Origin: Sagittula marina
GTDB lineage: Bacteria; Pseudomonadota; Alphaproteobacteria; Rhodobacterales; Rhodobacteraceae
Reading direction: 5' to 3'
DNA length: 64,000 bases
Assembly (NCBI RefSeq): GCF_014196795.1
Contig: NZ_JACIEJ010000007.1
Location: forward strand, 186,001-250,000
Shown piece after piece: positions 54,275 through 63,210 of this stretch (positions are counted from its first letter, which is position 1; each line of letters begins with the position of its first letter). Under the pieces are notes generated by a model. That model did not search any database, had not been told where the DNA came from, and saw nothing but the letters and a program-made list of their open reading frames with translations. Both the position numbers and the translations under genes were made by a program.

Positions 54275-56748
54275 CACGTATGGCTCGGTTGCTGAGCGCG
54301 CTGCTGCTTGCGGCGTCGTTTGTCGTGGGCGGGGGTTTTGCCCCCGCCTCGGCGCAGGATGTCACGCAACCCACCTACAGCGAATGGGAACTGCGGGCGC
54401 GCGCCGATGAGGTGAAGCTGGATCTGGGCACCGCATCGGTCACGGAGCTGGAGCGCATTCGCGAACGCATGGTGAATTGGCGGTCGCAATTCCTAGATGC
54501 GCAAACCACCAACGAGGCACGGATTTCCACAGTGCGGGCGCAGATCGACGCCTTGGGCGCGGCCCCGGCTGAGGGCGAAGAGGAACCGGAGGACATTGCG
54601 TCGCGGCGCAGCGCTTTGAATGCGCAGCTGGCGGATTTGCGTGCCCCCGGTCTGCGCGCCGAGGAGGCCTACACACGCGCCGACGGCATCATCCGCGAGA
54701 TCGACACGATCATCCGTGACCGTCAGGCAAGCGAACTGCTGGAGCTTGGCCCAAGTCCGCTGAACCCGGTCAACTGGCCCGCTGCCGTGACTGGTTTGGT
54801 GGGCTCTGCCGTCGCGACATGGGGCGAGGTCAAGGCGAATGTCACCTCGCCCTCCTACCAGATGGAGGCACGGCGCAATCTGCCATTGATCCTTCTGCTT
54901 CTGGCGATTGGCGGCATGTTGATCGTGCGCGGCAAGACATGGGCGACCATGGGGGTCGACCGTCTGCGTGGCAACACGCGCCGTGGCACGGGGGTGTTCC
55001 GATTTCTCGTCTCTCTGGGTGAAATCCTGCTGCCTTATGCTGGCATCTACGCCCTGATCGAAGCCATTTCGGCCACCGGTTTCAGCGGCACGCGCTGGGA
55101 GTTTTTACTCAACCAGCTTCCGATCTGGGCGGCATTGCTGCTTGGCACGCGTTGGCTGGCAAATCAGACTTTTCATGAAATCGGTGACCGCAGCACGGTT
55201 CAGCTGAATGATCGAGCCAGGTGGGAAGGGCGGCGGCTGGCGAATGCGCTGGCGTGGCTGTACGTCGTGCGCGCGGTCGTGGAAGCGCAGGGAAACCTCG
55301 ACGATTACAGCTCCGCCACAACCGCTGTGGTTGAGTTTCCGTTGCTGGTCTTGTCCGCCCTGGCGCTGTTCCGGCTGTGTCGTGTCATCAGCAAGGAAAG
55401 CAACGGAGAGGTTCCGGAAGGCGAAGACCGCAGTGTCTTTCGCGCCCGTCTCATGCGTTTGCTGGGCCGCGCGGGCATGGTCGTCGCGGTTGTCGGCGTA
55501 TTGATGGCATCGGTGGGGTATCAGCGGTTCGGCGAGACATCGATCTATCCGTTTGTCGCTACCTTGGGCCTTGCGGCCTTTGTCATGGTGTTGCAGCGCT
55601 TCATCTTTGATTTGAACGACCTGATTTCAGACCGTTTTGGCACTGAAGGCGACGGATTGATCCCGGTTCTTGCGGCCTTCATCCTCAGCGCGGTGGCGCT
55701 GCCGTTTCTTGCGCTGATCTGGGGGGCCCGGACGGCGGACCTGTCCGAGGTCTGGACGCGGTTCCGCGAGGGGTTCGTCTTTGGTGACACGCGGGTTTCG
55801 CCCACCGACTTTCTGGTCGTCATCATTGTTTTCGTCATAGGCTACATGCTGACGCGGCTGTTGCAGGGGGCGTTGAAATCCTCGGTTCTGCCCAAGACGA
55901 AGATCGACAAGGGCGGCCAGACGGCAATCACATCCGGCATTGGCTATGTGGGGATCTTCCTTGCAGCGATCATTGCCATCACCTCTGGCGGGCTTGACCT
56001 GTCGTCGCTGGCCATTGTCGCTGGTGCGCTGTCCGTTGGTATTGGTTTCGGCCTGCAAACCATCGTGTCGAACTTTGTCTCCGGCATCATCTTGTTGGTG
56101 GAGCGCCCGATTTCCGAAGGGGACTGGATCGAAGTCAACGGCACCCATGGCATCGTCAAGGATATCTCGGTGCGCTCCACGCGGATCGAGACCTTTGATA
56201 TGTTCGACATGATCGTGCCGAACGCCGACCTGATTTCCGGCACTGTCTCGAACTACACTCGCGGCAATATGCTGGGGCGGATCGTGATCCCGGTCGGTGT
56301 CGCCTATGGCTGCGACACGCGCAAGGTGCAGCAGCTGCTGTTGACCATTGTCCGGCGCCACGAGGACGTGTTGATGAACCCGGAACCGGGTGTGGATTTT
56401 ATCGGATTTGGTGCGGATTCGCTCGATTTCCAGATCCGCGCGGTGCTGTACGATGTGACGATGGGCTTGGATGTCCGGACAGAGATCCGCCACCAGATCA
56501 CCGAGACCTTCAAGAAGGAAGGCATCGAGATTCCCTTCTCGCAACGCGATGTCTGGCTGCGCAATCCGGATGCGCTGTCGCCAAAGCCCGCAAAACCTTT
56601 GCCCGAGGCGAAGGCGGAAAAGCCGACCAAGGACACGCCATTGCCAGACGCCGAGGACAAGCCCAAGCGCGTTCCCGGTGGCGGGCTCGATCTGCCTGAG
56701 GGGCGCGGTGATGGCGAGACGAGTGGCGATGGAGGAATAGACAAATGA
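54271..56748 (+). CDS. MscS-family mechanosensitive channel with DUF3772 domain
   Basis: From the ATG at 54271 the protein has 825 residues. It has a signal peptide (RLLSALLLAASFVVGGGFAPASAQ), a periplasmic DUF3772 helical domain to about residue 200, about ten membrane helices, and a C-terminal MscS domain (ALSVGIGFGLQTIVSNFVSG, ERPISEGDWIEVNGTHG). A Pro/Lys/Asp-rich tail of ~60 residues follows. It releases solutes on membrane tension. The start overlaps the cysK stop (ATGA), and its own stop overlaps the AlaX gene. Confidence 0.93.
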   Translation: MTRMARLLSALLLAASFVVGGGFAPASAQDVTQPTYSEWELRARADEVKLDLGTASVTELERIRERMVNWRSQFLDAQTTNEARISTVRAQIDALGAAPAEGEEEPEDIASRRSALNAQLADLRAPGLRAEEAYTRADGIIREIDTIIRDRQASELLELGPSPLNPVNWPAAVTGLVGSAVATWGEVKANVTSPSYQMEARRNLPLILLLLAIGGMLIVRGKTWATMGVDRLRGNTRRGTGVFRFLVSLGEILLPYAGIYALIEAISATGFSGTRWEFLLNQLPIWAALLLGTRWLANQTFHEIGDRSTVQLNDRARWEGRRLANALAWLYVVRAVVEAQGNLDDYSSATTAVVEFPLLVLSALALFRLCRVISKESNGEVPEGEDRSVFRARLMRLLGRAGMVVAVVGVLMASVGYQRFGETSIYPFVATLGLAAFVMVLQRFIFDLNDLISDRFGTEGDGLIPVLAAFILSAVALPFLALIWGARTADLSEVWTRFREGFVFGDTRVSPTDFLVVIIVFVIGYMLTRLLQGALKSSVLPKTKIDKGGQTAITSGIGYVGIFLAAIIAITSGGLDLSSLAIVAGALSVGIGFGLQTIVSNFVSGIILLVERPISEGDWIEVNGTHGIVKDISVRSTRIETFDMFDMIVPNADLISGTVSNYTRGNMLGRIVIPVGVAYGCDTRKVQQLLLTIVRRHEDVLMNPEPGVDFIGFGADSLDFQIRAVLYDVTMGLDVRTEIRHQITETFKKEGIEIPFSQRDVWLRNPDALSPKPAKPLPEAKAEKPTKDTPLPDAEDKPKRVPGGGLDLPEGRGDGETSGDGGIDK

Positions 56749-57470
56749 CAAATGGGCGTTTTCTTTACCATGAGGATGCTTACCTGCGGGAAGCACCGGG
56801 ACGTGTCACCGCCCATACGCCTGAGGGCGGTGTGATCGTTGACCCGCCGCTGTTTTATCCAAAAGGGGGCGGCCAGCCCGGCGACAGCGGCTGGATCGAA
56901 TGGGACGGCAAGAGCATGCCCGTTGCCACTGCCGTCAAGGCAGAGGATCGGCTGGCGTCGGTTCTTGTGCCGTCTGAGCCCATGGGCTTGCCCCCTGTCG
57001 GGGCGCATGTGTTGCAGGTGCTCGACTGGGATCGTCGGCATCGACACATGCGGGTTCACACCGCGCTGCATTTGCTGAGCGTGATCATTGCGCTGCCGGT
57101 AACTGGGGGGCAGATCGCGGCACAGGGCGGTCGGTTGGATTTCCTCATGCCGGAGCCGCCTACGGACCGGGAGGGTATCGAAGATGCGCTGAACGCGCTG
57201 GTGGATCGTGATCTGGAGGTCAGCGAAGGCTGGATCGCCGAAGAAGAACTGGATGCGCGTCCCGAGCTGGTGAAAACCATGTCCGTCAAGCCGCCGCGCG
57301 GTATGGGCAAGGTGCGCCTGGTCCGGATTGGCACCGGAACAGAGCAGGTTGATCTACAGCCCTGTGGCGGGACGCATGTGGCGCGCACCGGCGAGATCGG
57401 GACTCTGACCCTTGGCAAGATCGAGAACAAGGGCAAGCAGAACCGGCGCGTGAATATCTCGTTGAGCTAA
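56745..57470 (+). CDS. Alanyl-tRNA editing protein, AlaX type
   Basis: The 241-residue protein is a stand-alone editing domain related to AlaRS. Zinc-binding motifs are HTALH (RVHTALHLL) and CGGTH (LQPCGGTHVARTGEIG), both intact. It hydrolyses Ser-tRNA(Ala) or related mischarged tRNAs. GGAGGA precedes the ATG, which overlaps the channel gene stop. It converges on the Fur-family gene. Confidence 0.94.
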   Translation: MTNGRFLYHEDAYLREAPGRVTAHTPEGGVIVDPPLFYPKGGGQPGDSGWIEWDGKSMPVATAVKAEDRLASVLVPSEPMGLPPVGAHVLQVLDWDRRHRHMRVHTALHLLSVIIALPVTGGQIAAQGGRLDFLMPEPPTDREGIEDALNALVDRDLEVSEGWIAEEELDARPELVKTMSVKPPRGMGKVRLVRIGTGTEQVDLQPCGGTHVARTGEIGTLTLGKIENKGKQNRRVNISLS

Positions 57471-57528
57471 ACGCTGTCAGGGCGCGGGTTGATTGCTCGC
57501 GCCTCGGCCCAGCGGGGGCGTTCGCGGG

Positions 57529-57957
57529 TCAGCGCTTTTTCAGCGGGACGCCGTATAATTCCATGCGGTGCCCGGTCAGGCGATAGCCCAGCTTTTGGGC
57601 GATGCGCTCCTGCAAGGCTTCGATGTCGGGGTCGACGAATTCGATGACTTCGCCGGTAGCAAGGTCGATGAGATGATCGTGGTGTTCACGTTCTGCATCT
57701 TCGTAGCGGGCGCGACCGTCCCCGAAGTCCACCTTTTCGAGAATACCGCTTTCTTCGAGCAGCTTCACCGTCCGGTAGACGGTGGCAATGGAGATCCGGG
57801 AATCGCGGGCGGCGGCGCGGGCGTGCAGCTCCTCCACATCAGGATGATCGGACGCGCTTTCCAGCACCTCGGCGATGGTGCGCCGCTGCTCCGTCATGCG
57901 CAGGCCCTTGGCAGCGCAGCGTTCAGTGATTGTCTCGGTCATGATCTGGGGCCGCAT
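57529..57957 (-). CDS. Fur-family regulator (Fur/Mur type)
   Basis: The 142-residue protein has the Fur winged helix (LRMTEQRRTIAEVLE, ISIATVYRTVKLLEESGIL) and the metal-site motif EREHHDHLIDLATG. The C-terminal CxxC zinc site of many Fur proteins is absent, as in alphaproteobacterial Fur/Mur proteins that respond to manganese or iron. The ATG at 57957 is used; an ATG at 57942 would give the common MTETI start. It diverges from the EamA transporter gene. Confidence 0.9.
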   Translation of the reverse strand: MRPQIMTETITERCAAKGLRMTEQRRTIAEVLESASDHPDVEELHARAAARDSRISIATVYRTVKLLEESGILEKVDFGDGRARYEDAEREHHDHLIDLATGEVIEFVDPDIEALQERIAQKLGYRLTGHRMELYGVPLKKR

Positions 57958-58064
57958 CGTGTCGTCGTGGCCTCACTTGTAGGCAATGAGGCCGCTGAGG
58001 CCAAGGGGCAGCGGCGCGCGGGCGAAGTGATTGACGCGGCACTCTCCAGCGTGTCCTTGGGCTT

Positions 58065-58946
58065 ATGAAACGCAAGGATTCTCTGGACCTCAATGGGGTC
58101 GTTGGTTTGGTTGGCTTTGCCGTTGTGCTGGCTTTCAACCAAGTGGTTATCAAGTTGATGAACGGCGGCTTCGGCCCGGTGTTCGGCGCGGGGGTACGGT
58201 CGCTGTTGGCGCTTGTCGTGCTGGGGCTGTGGATCGCCTTTGGCCGTGGGCGGATGGGGGCGCTGCGGGCGACTCTTTGGCCGGGGTTGCTGCTGGGCCT
58301 GTTGTTTACGTTTGAGTTTATCTTTGTGTTCACCGCGATGGATATGACGTCCGTGTCGCGGGCGTCCATCACGTTTTATTCGATGCCGATCTGGCTGGCG
58401 ATTGTGGCGCATTTTGCCTTGCCGGGAGAGCAGTTGTCGCGCCGGCGTGCCCTCGGTCTTGGGTTGGCGATGCTGGGCGTGGGCTGGGCGCTGGCGGATC
58501 CGCACAGCCGTGCAGAGGGGGACTTGCGCGGGGATCTTCTGGCGCTGTTCGGCAGTTGGTGCTGGGCGGGCATCGCTTTGACGGTGCGGCTGACGCGGGT
58601 GTCAGAATTGCCCGCCTCCGGTCAATTGATCTGGCAGCTTGGGGTGTCGGCGGTGATGCTTCTTGCGCTAGCGCCCTTGATGGGGCCGCTGTGGCGTGAT
58701 CCGGGGCTGCTGGAATGGTCGGCGATGGGCTACGGCGTTCTGACGGCCAGCATTGGCTTCACGTTCTGGCTGTGGCTTATGACCATCTACCCGGCCTCGG
58801 ACATCGCGTCCTTCAGCTTTTTGACGCCGGTGCTGGCGGTGCTGTTTGGATGGCTGGTCTTTGGCGAGCCGGTCGGGGTGCAATTCGGTCTGGCGCTGCT
58901 TTTGGTGGCGGTCGGCATCGTGCTTATCAACAAGCGCCGACGCTGA
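58065..58946 (+). CDS. EamA/DMT-family transporter
   Basis: The 293-residue protein has ten hydrophobic helices arranged as two EamA repeats, with the family motif near the end (FLTPVLAVLFGWLVFGEPVGVQF). Members export amino acids, purines or other small metabolites, and the substrate cannot be predicted. It ends 13 bp before the convergent selO stop codon. Confidence 0.9.
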   Translation: MKRKDSLDLNGVVGLVGFAVVLAFNQVVIKLMNGGFGPVFGAGVRSLLALVVLGLWIAFGRGRMGALRATLWPGLLLGLLFTFEFIFVFTAMDMTSVSRASITFYSMPIWLAIVAHFALPGEQLSRRRALGLGLAMLGVGWALADPHSRAEGDLRGDLLALFGSWCWAGIALTVRLTRVSELPASGQLIWQLGVSAVMLLALAPLMGPLWRDPGLLEWSAMGYGVLTASIGFTFWLWLMTIYPASDIASFSFLTPVLAVLFGWLVFGEPVGVQFGLALLLVAVGIVLINKRRR

Positions 58947-58959
58947 CCGCCTGTCCAGA

Positions 58960-60378
58960 TCAGGTGCCGCAAAAGGTGGCGGCAACTTCTTCGTCGGGGG
59001 CAGGGGCGCGTTTAAGCCATTCGTTGTCGGCGCTGGTCTCGTAGGGGTGCGCCAATGCCGCGTGCAAGCGATGGAATGGGGCATCGTCACCGTTGGTCGC
59101 GGATTGAATCGCGGCCTCGATCTGGTGGTTGCGCGGAATGACACGTGGGTTGACCGCGGCCATCGTGACCTGAGGGGCGTCTTCCTCTGTCAGCCGGGTC
59201 TGCCAGTCGGCATGCCAAAGGTCGTAGGCGTCGCGGTCGGCGATCTGGTCGCGGGCGGTGCCGTCGGTGAGCGCAGCAAAGGTATTGGTGAAGTCCGAGC
59301 CGCCTTTGTGCATCATCTCCAGCAGGCGACCAATCAGCGCTCCGTCTGTTTCACGCGGTGCCGCGATGCCGATCTTGGCCGAAAAACGGCTCAGCCATTC
59401 GCGGCGCAACAGCTCTGGCATGTCTTCGATCATGGCCTGAAAACTTTCGATGGCGGCGGCCTCATCGGGCATCAGCGGGATCAGGGCGGAGGCCAGCTGC
59501 GCCATGTTCCAGACAATGATGTCGGCCTGCGCGGCGTAGGCATAGCGCCCCTGACGGTCGATGGAGGAATACACCCGGCGCGGGTCATAGGCATCCATGA
59601 AAGCGCAAGGCCCATAGTCGATGGTTTCACCGGACAGGGTGCAGTTGTCGGTGTTCATCACCCCGTGGATAAAGCCCACCGACATCCATTGCGTCACCAG
59701 TTTGGCCTGCTTCGCAATGGTCGCGCGCAGCAGGTCAGCGGGGGTTTCGGCGTCAGGCGCATGGCGTGCACAGGTGTGGTCGAACAAGGTGCGCAGGCTG
59801 TCTATGTCGTCACGTGCCGCGAAATACTGAAAGCTGCCGACGCGGATATGGCTGGAGGCCACGCGGGTCAGCACGGCGCCCGGGAGCGGGCGGTCGCGGA
59901 TGATCTCTTCTCCGGTGCGAACGGCCGCCAGCGCTCGGGAGGTGGGGATGCCGAGGGCGTGCATCGCCTCGGACACAAGATACTCGCGGATGACAGGACC
60001 GAGCCAGGCGCGGCCGTCGCCTCGACGGGAGAAAGGGGTGCGACCGGAGCCTTTGAGCTGGATGTCAAAGCGGCCTTGCGGAGTTGCGACCTCTCCCAGA
60101 AGATGGGCGCGCCCGTCACCGAGTTGGGGCGAGAAACCACCGAACTGGTGGCCGGCGTAGACCTGCGCGATGGGCTCCGCCCCTTTGGGCAGCGTATGTC
60201 CGGAGAAGAGGCGCGCCAGCGTGGCGTCATCCTCCGAGCCTGTGATGCCGAGGTCGCTCGCCAGCGCGTGATTGAACGCGATCAGTGTCGGGGCCTCTGC
60301 GGGGGAGGGGTTCAGGCGGGCGAACAACGGACCCTCAAGGCGGGCGAAGCTGTTGTCGAAGGGAATGTGCAAGGTCAT
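58960..60378 (-). CDS. selO: Protein adenylyltransferase SelO (YdiU)
   Basis: The 472-residue pseudokinase-fold protein has the SelO pattern: FAGGF-like QFGGFSPQLGDGRAHLLGE, KGSGRTPFSRRGDGRAWLGPV (split over its conserved loop), and FIHGVMNTDNCTLSGETIDYGPCAFMD. SelO attaches AMP to protein hydroxyls and is tied to redox stress. The ATG at 60378 matches the family start (MTLHIPFDNSF). It often ends with a C-terminal selenocysteine in some lineages; here the end reads ATFCGT with an ordinary cysteine. Confidence 0.94.
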   Translation of the reverse strand: MTLHIPFDNSFARLEGPLFARLNPSPAEAPTLIAFNHALASDLGITGSEDDATLARLFSGHTLPKGAEPIAQVYAGHQFGGFSPQLGDGRAHLLGEVATPQGRFDIQLKGSGRTPFSRRGDGRAWLGPVIREYLVSEAMHALGIPTSRALAAVRTGEEIIRDRPLPGAVLTRVASSHIRVGSFQYFAARDDIDSLRTLFDHTCARHAPDAETPADLLRATIAKQAKLVTQWMSVGFIHGVMNTDNCTLSGETIDYGPCAFMDAYDPRRVYSSIDRQGRYAYAAQADIIVWNMAQLASALIPLMPDEAAAIESFQAMIEDMPELLRREWLSRFSAKIGIAAPRETDGALIGRLLEMMHKGGSDFTNTFAALTDGTARDQIADRDAYDLWHADWQTRLTEEDAPQVTMAAVNPRVIPRNHQIEAAIQSATNGDDAPFHRLHAALAHPYETSADNEWLKRAPAPDEEVAATFCGT

Positions 60379-60516
60379 AGGCTGAATATAGGGCGTGGTG
60401 CGGGTGCGTGACAGAGGGGCGGTTGCGGTTTTCGCATAAGGCGCACTGTGCCGGTCTTGCTGCATTTCACAGGGACTGCTCGACGAGGCGTGGATCGAAG
60501 CGCGCTTTGTAACCGC

Positions 60517-60963
60517 TCAGAGCACCCGAGACATAAAGATGTAGCGGTCACGCGGCTTGAACCGGGCACGGGCGTAGAACTCTTTGGCGCGCTCGTCGTC
60601 GCGGTCCACTTCGAGATGGAGCGCGCGCACGCCCGCGTCCTTGAGGGCTTTGGCAATGCCATCGATGGCATCATGGCCCATGCCCCGCCCGCGCACGGCG
60701 GAACGAATGTACAGCTCATCCACGATAGCATCCAGGCCGCCATATTCAACGGACCAGCCAAAGGTGATCGCGATGTACCCCACCGGCGCACGTCGCAGTC
60801 CGATCAGCCAGATCGCCCCATGCGGAGAGCCGTCCAGCAGAGGGGCGATGGCACCCTCCTGATGTTCGGCGTTGGTGTCATACCCCATTTCTGCGTGAAA
60901 CCCGGCGATGAGCGGCAGCAGCTTGGACAGGTCGTCCTGGGTGGCGAGATGGAGCGATTTCAT
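60517..60963 (-). CDS. GNAT-family N-acetyltransferase
   Basis: The 148-residue protein has the GNAT fold with an acetyl-CoA-binding loop (IRSAVRGRGMGHDAIDGIA) and the late LEVDRDDERAKEFYARARFKPRDR. It acetylates an amine or other small substrate that cannot be told from sequence. The ATG at 60963 is chosen because the family N-terminus (MKSLHLATQDDLSKLL) begins there. It lies 13 bp after the nucleoside hydrolase gene, so the two share an operon. Confidence 0.88.
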   Translation of the reverse strand: MKSLHLATQDDLSKLLPLIAGFHAEMGYDTNAEHQEGAIAPLLDGSPHGAIWLIGLRRAPVGYIAITFGWSVEYGGLDAIVDELYIRSAVRGRGMGHDAIDGIAKALKDAGVRALHLEVDRDDERAKEFYARARFKPRDRYIFMSRVL

Positions 60964-60976
60964 CCGATGTGCTTTC

Positions 60977-61921
60977 TCAGAGACGTCCCAGACGGTCGGT
61001 GAGCAGGTCGAAAAATTGGTCAGCCTCCAGATCACCGATGAAATTGGCGTTGGGCGGACGATCCGTGACGCCCCACCAGTCAGCGACGGTCATGCCCATG
61101 GTCAGGGGCGACTGCGTTTCGATCTCGACATTGATGTGACGGCCAGAGAACATATGCGGCGCAAGCAGATAGCCAATGACGCAAGGGTCGTGCAGCGGGG
61201 CCCCTTCGGAGCCGTATTTCGCAATGTCGAAGCGTTCAAAGAAATCGGTCATCTGCGCCACAGCGGTGCCGACGGGGGAGTTCAGCGCACGAAAAGCGTC
61301 GTTTCGCTGCTTTGTCACCAGTGCTTTATGCGTGACGTCCAACGGCAAGACTGTGATAGGCGCACCACATTTGAAGACGATCTCGGCAGCATGGGGGTCA
61401 ACGAAGATATTGAATTCGGCGGTCGGGGTGATGTTGCCGACCTCGAAATAGGCCCCCCCCATCAGAACGATTTCCGCGATCCGGGGCGCGATATCGGGTG
61501 CCTTTTGAAGGGCCGTGGCGATGTTGGTCAGCGGACCCAGCGGGCAAAGCGTGACGCTGCCTTCCGGCTCATTGCGCAGGGTGTCGATCAGGAAATCGAC
61601 GGCGTGCTGATCTTCGACCGGCATGGTGGGATCGGGCAGCACTGGGCCATCCAGACCGGTTTTGCCGTGTACGTGTTCGGCCGTCACAAGCTCGTTGGCG
61701 AGGGGACGGTCGCAGCCGGCAAAGATGCGGGTCTGCGGCTTGCCTGCCAACTCACAAATGATGCGGGCGTTGCGCGTGGTCAGATCGAGCGGCACGTTGC
61801 CGGCGACGGTGGTGATGCCGATCACGTCGAGGTCTTCGGGGGAGGCAAGGGCCAGCAATATGGCGACGGCGTCGTCTTGCCCCGGGTCGGTGTCGATGAT
61901 GATCTTGCGGGGCTGTGTCAT
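60977..61921 (-). CDS. Inosine-uridine-preferring nucleoside hydrolase family protein
   Basis: The 314-residue protein has the calcium-binding motif IIIDTDPGQDDAVAILLAL, then TTVAGNVPLDLTTRNA, GPLTNIATAL, GGAYFEVGNITPTAEFNIFVDP and a late HDPCVIGYLL. These residues define ribonucleoside hydrolases, which split nucleosides to base and ribose. AGGAGA precedes the ATG at 61921. Its substrate range is not predicted. Confidence 0.93.
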   Translation of the reverse strand: MTQPRKIIIDTDPGQDDAVAILLALASPEDLDVIGITTVAGNVPLDLTTRNARIICELAGKPQTRIFAGCDRPLANELVTAEHVHGKTGLDGPVLPDPTMPVEDQHAVDFLIDTLRNEPEGSVTLCPLGPLTNIATALQKAPDIAPRIAEIVLMGGAYFEVGNITPTAEFNIFVDPHAAEIVFKCGAPITVLPLDVTHKALVTKQRNDAFRALNSPVGTAVAQMTDFFERFDIAKYGSEGAPLHDPCVIGYLLAPHMFSGRHINVEIETQSPLTMGMTVADWWGVTDRPPNANFIGDLEADQFFDLLTDRLGRL

Positions 61922-62058
61922 GGTCGTGTCTCCTGTTGGCGAGGTGGTGCCACGGGGAGAGGGCCTGCGCAAGCCGGTGTGGGAGATCGGGCGGGTCGTC
62001 GCCGGTCTCCAACGTCTGCGCTTTCAAGCGTTAAACGGACGTGTAGCGGTGCCCCATG

Positions 62059-63000
62059 TCACGCGGAGCAGCTGGCGCCGCCGAGAACGCAGAATTTCGC
62101 GCAATGCGGATGATTGAGCGGGACCGCACCTTCGGCGTCGGCCAGGGTTTCGCCCAGCTCGAACTGCGCATCGTAGGGCAGGAGGGTGCAGGCCAGCACT
62201 GCGGGTTTCTCTGCGCCACGACGCTTGACCACCATTCGGGAGGAGGAGCACATGACCGATGTCGGCTGCTTGTCGAGAATGCCCCAGCAGGCGGTGGTGA
62301 TTTCCGGCACTTCGACGGTTTCGTCCATTTCGGGAAACAGCACACAGATGCCGGGATCCTGGGCGTCGATGTCGAAGCCTTCGGCCTTGAACAAGGCGGC
62401 GTAGCCTTCTCGGGCGTCGAGGTCGGTTTCGTGCCAAAGGCTGCGCCCCGCCACGGCCATGCGGACGCCCGCGTCTCGCAGCCAGCGCATGCCGTGAAGG
62501 GTCTTTTCGTACGCACCTGCCCCGCGCTCCGCATCGTGGCAGGCCGGGTCATGGTGATCGAGCGAAATACGCAATGTCAGCTTGTCGCCGAAGTCCGCCT
62601 GCAGAGCGGTCAGACCGTCCAGCACGCGCTGCCGCATCATCGGCCGCATGGCATTGGTGAGGATCAACACCTCGTACCCACGCGAGAGGCTGGCGCGGGC
62701 GATCTCGATCATCTGCGGGTTCATGAAAGGCTCGCCGCCGGTGAAGGCGATTTCGCGCACGCCCCACTTTCGATCTTCCAGTTGGTCGAGGTAGTCTTCG
62801 ACCTCGGACTTGGTGATGTAGACCAACCGGTCGTTTTCGGGGGAGCTTTCGATATAACAGTTGGCGCAGGTGATATTACACAGCGTTCCGGTATTGAACC
62901 AAAGGGTCTGCGGGTCGCTCAGCGCCACATGAGCGCGGTCCTGACCGTCGGCGGTGACCTTCGGGTTCTGAAACTTTCCGGCGTTGGCGGTATCTTTCAT
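62059..63000 (-). CDS. Radical SAM protein of unknown function
   Basis: The 313-residue protein has the radical SAM cluster motif CNITCANC near residue 50 (CxxxCxxC), followed by FTGGEPFMNP and ISLDHHDPACHDAERG. Its C-terminus has clustered cysteines (HCAKFCVLGGASCSA) that could hold an auxiliary Fe-S cluster, as in SPASM-like proteins. AGGGAGA precedes the ATG at 63000. No substrate peptide or cofactor gene is next to it. It diverges from zwf and is followed by the nucleoside hydrolase gene 137 bp on. Confidence 0.85.
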   Translation of the reverse strand: MKDTANAGKFQNPKVTADGQDRAHVALSDPQTLWFNTGTLCNITCANCYIESSPENDRLVYITKSEVEDYLDQLEDRKWGVREIAFTGGEPFMNPQMIEIARASLSRGYEVLILTNAMRPMMRQRVLDGLTALQADFGDKLTLRISLDHHDPACHDAERGAGAYEKTLHGMRWLRDAGVRMAVAGRSLWHETDLDAREGYAALFKAEGFDIDAQDPGICVLFPEMDETVEVPEITTACWGILDKQPTSVMCSSSRMVVKRRGAEKPAVLACTLLPYDAQFELGETLADAEGAVPLNHPHCAKFCVLGGASCSA

Positions 63001-63210
63001 GCCTGTCTCCCTGCTGCCGTTTCTAGCTAGGGCACCTAGGACAAAGGGGCCAGCCCCAAGAATTTTCCCCACGCCATTGTGAAGCGTGACATCGCTGTTA
63101 GACTTCCCCGCAAACATAGATTAAACGAGCCGCAACAGGCTGCGTTACCGCTAACATGATCTGCGTGCGGGTGGGTCGCGTGGCTCGGACAAGAAAGAGG
63201 ACCAACCGTC

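Noticed and set aside
58846-60411. 521-codon open frame on the plus strand
   Set aside because: It lies opposite selO and has Gly/Arg/Val-rich composition with no family features.
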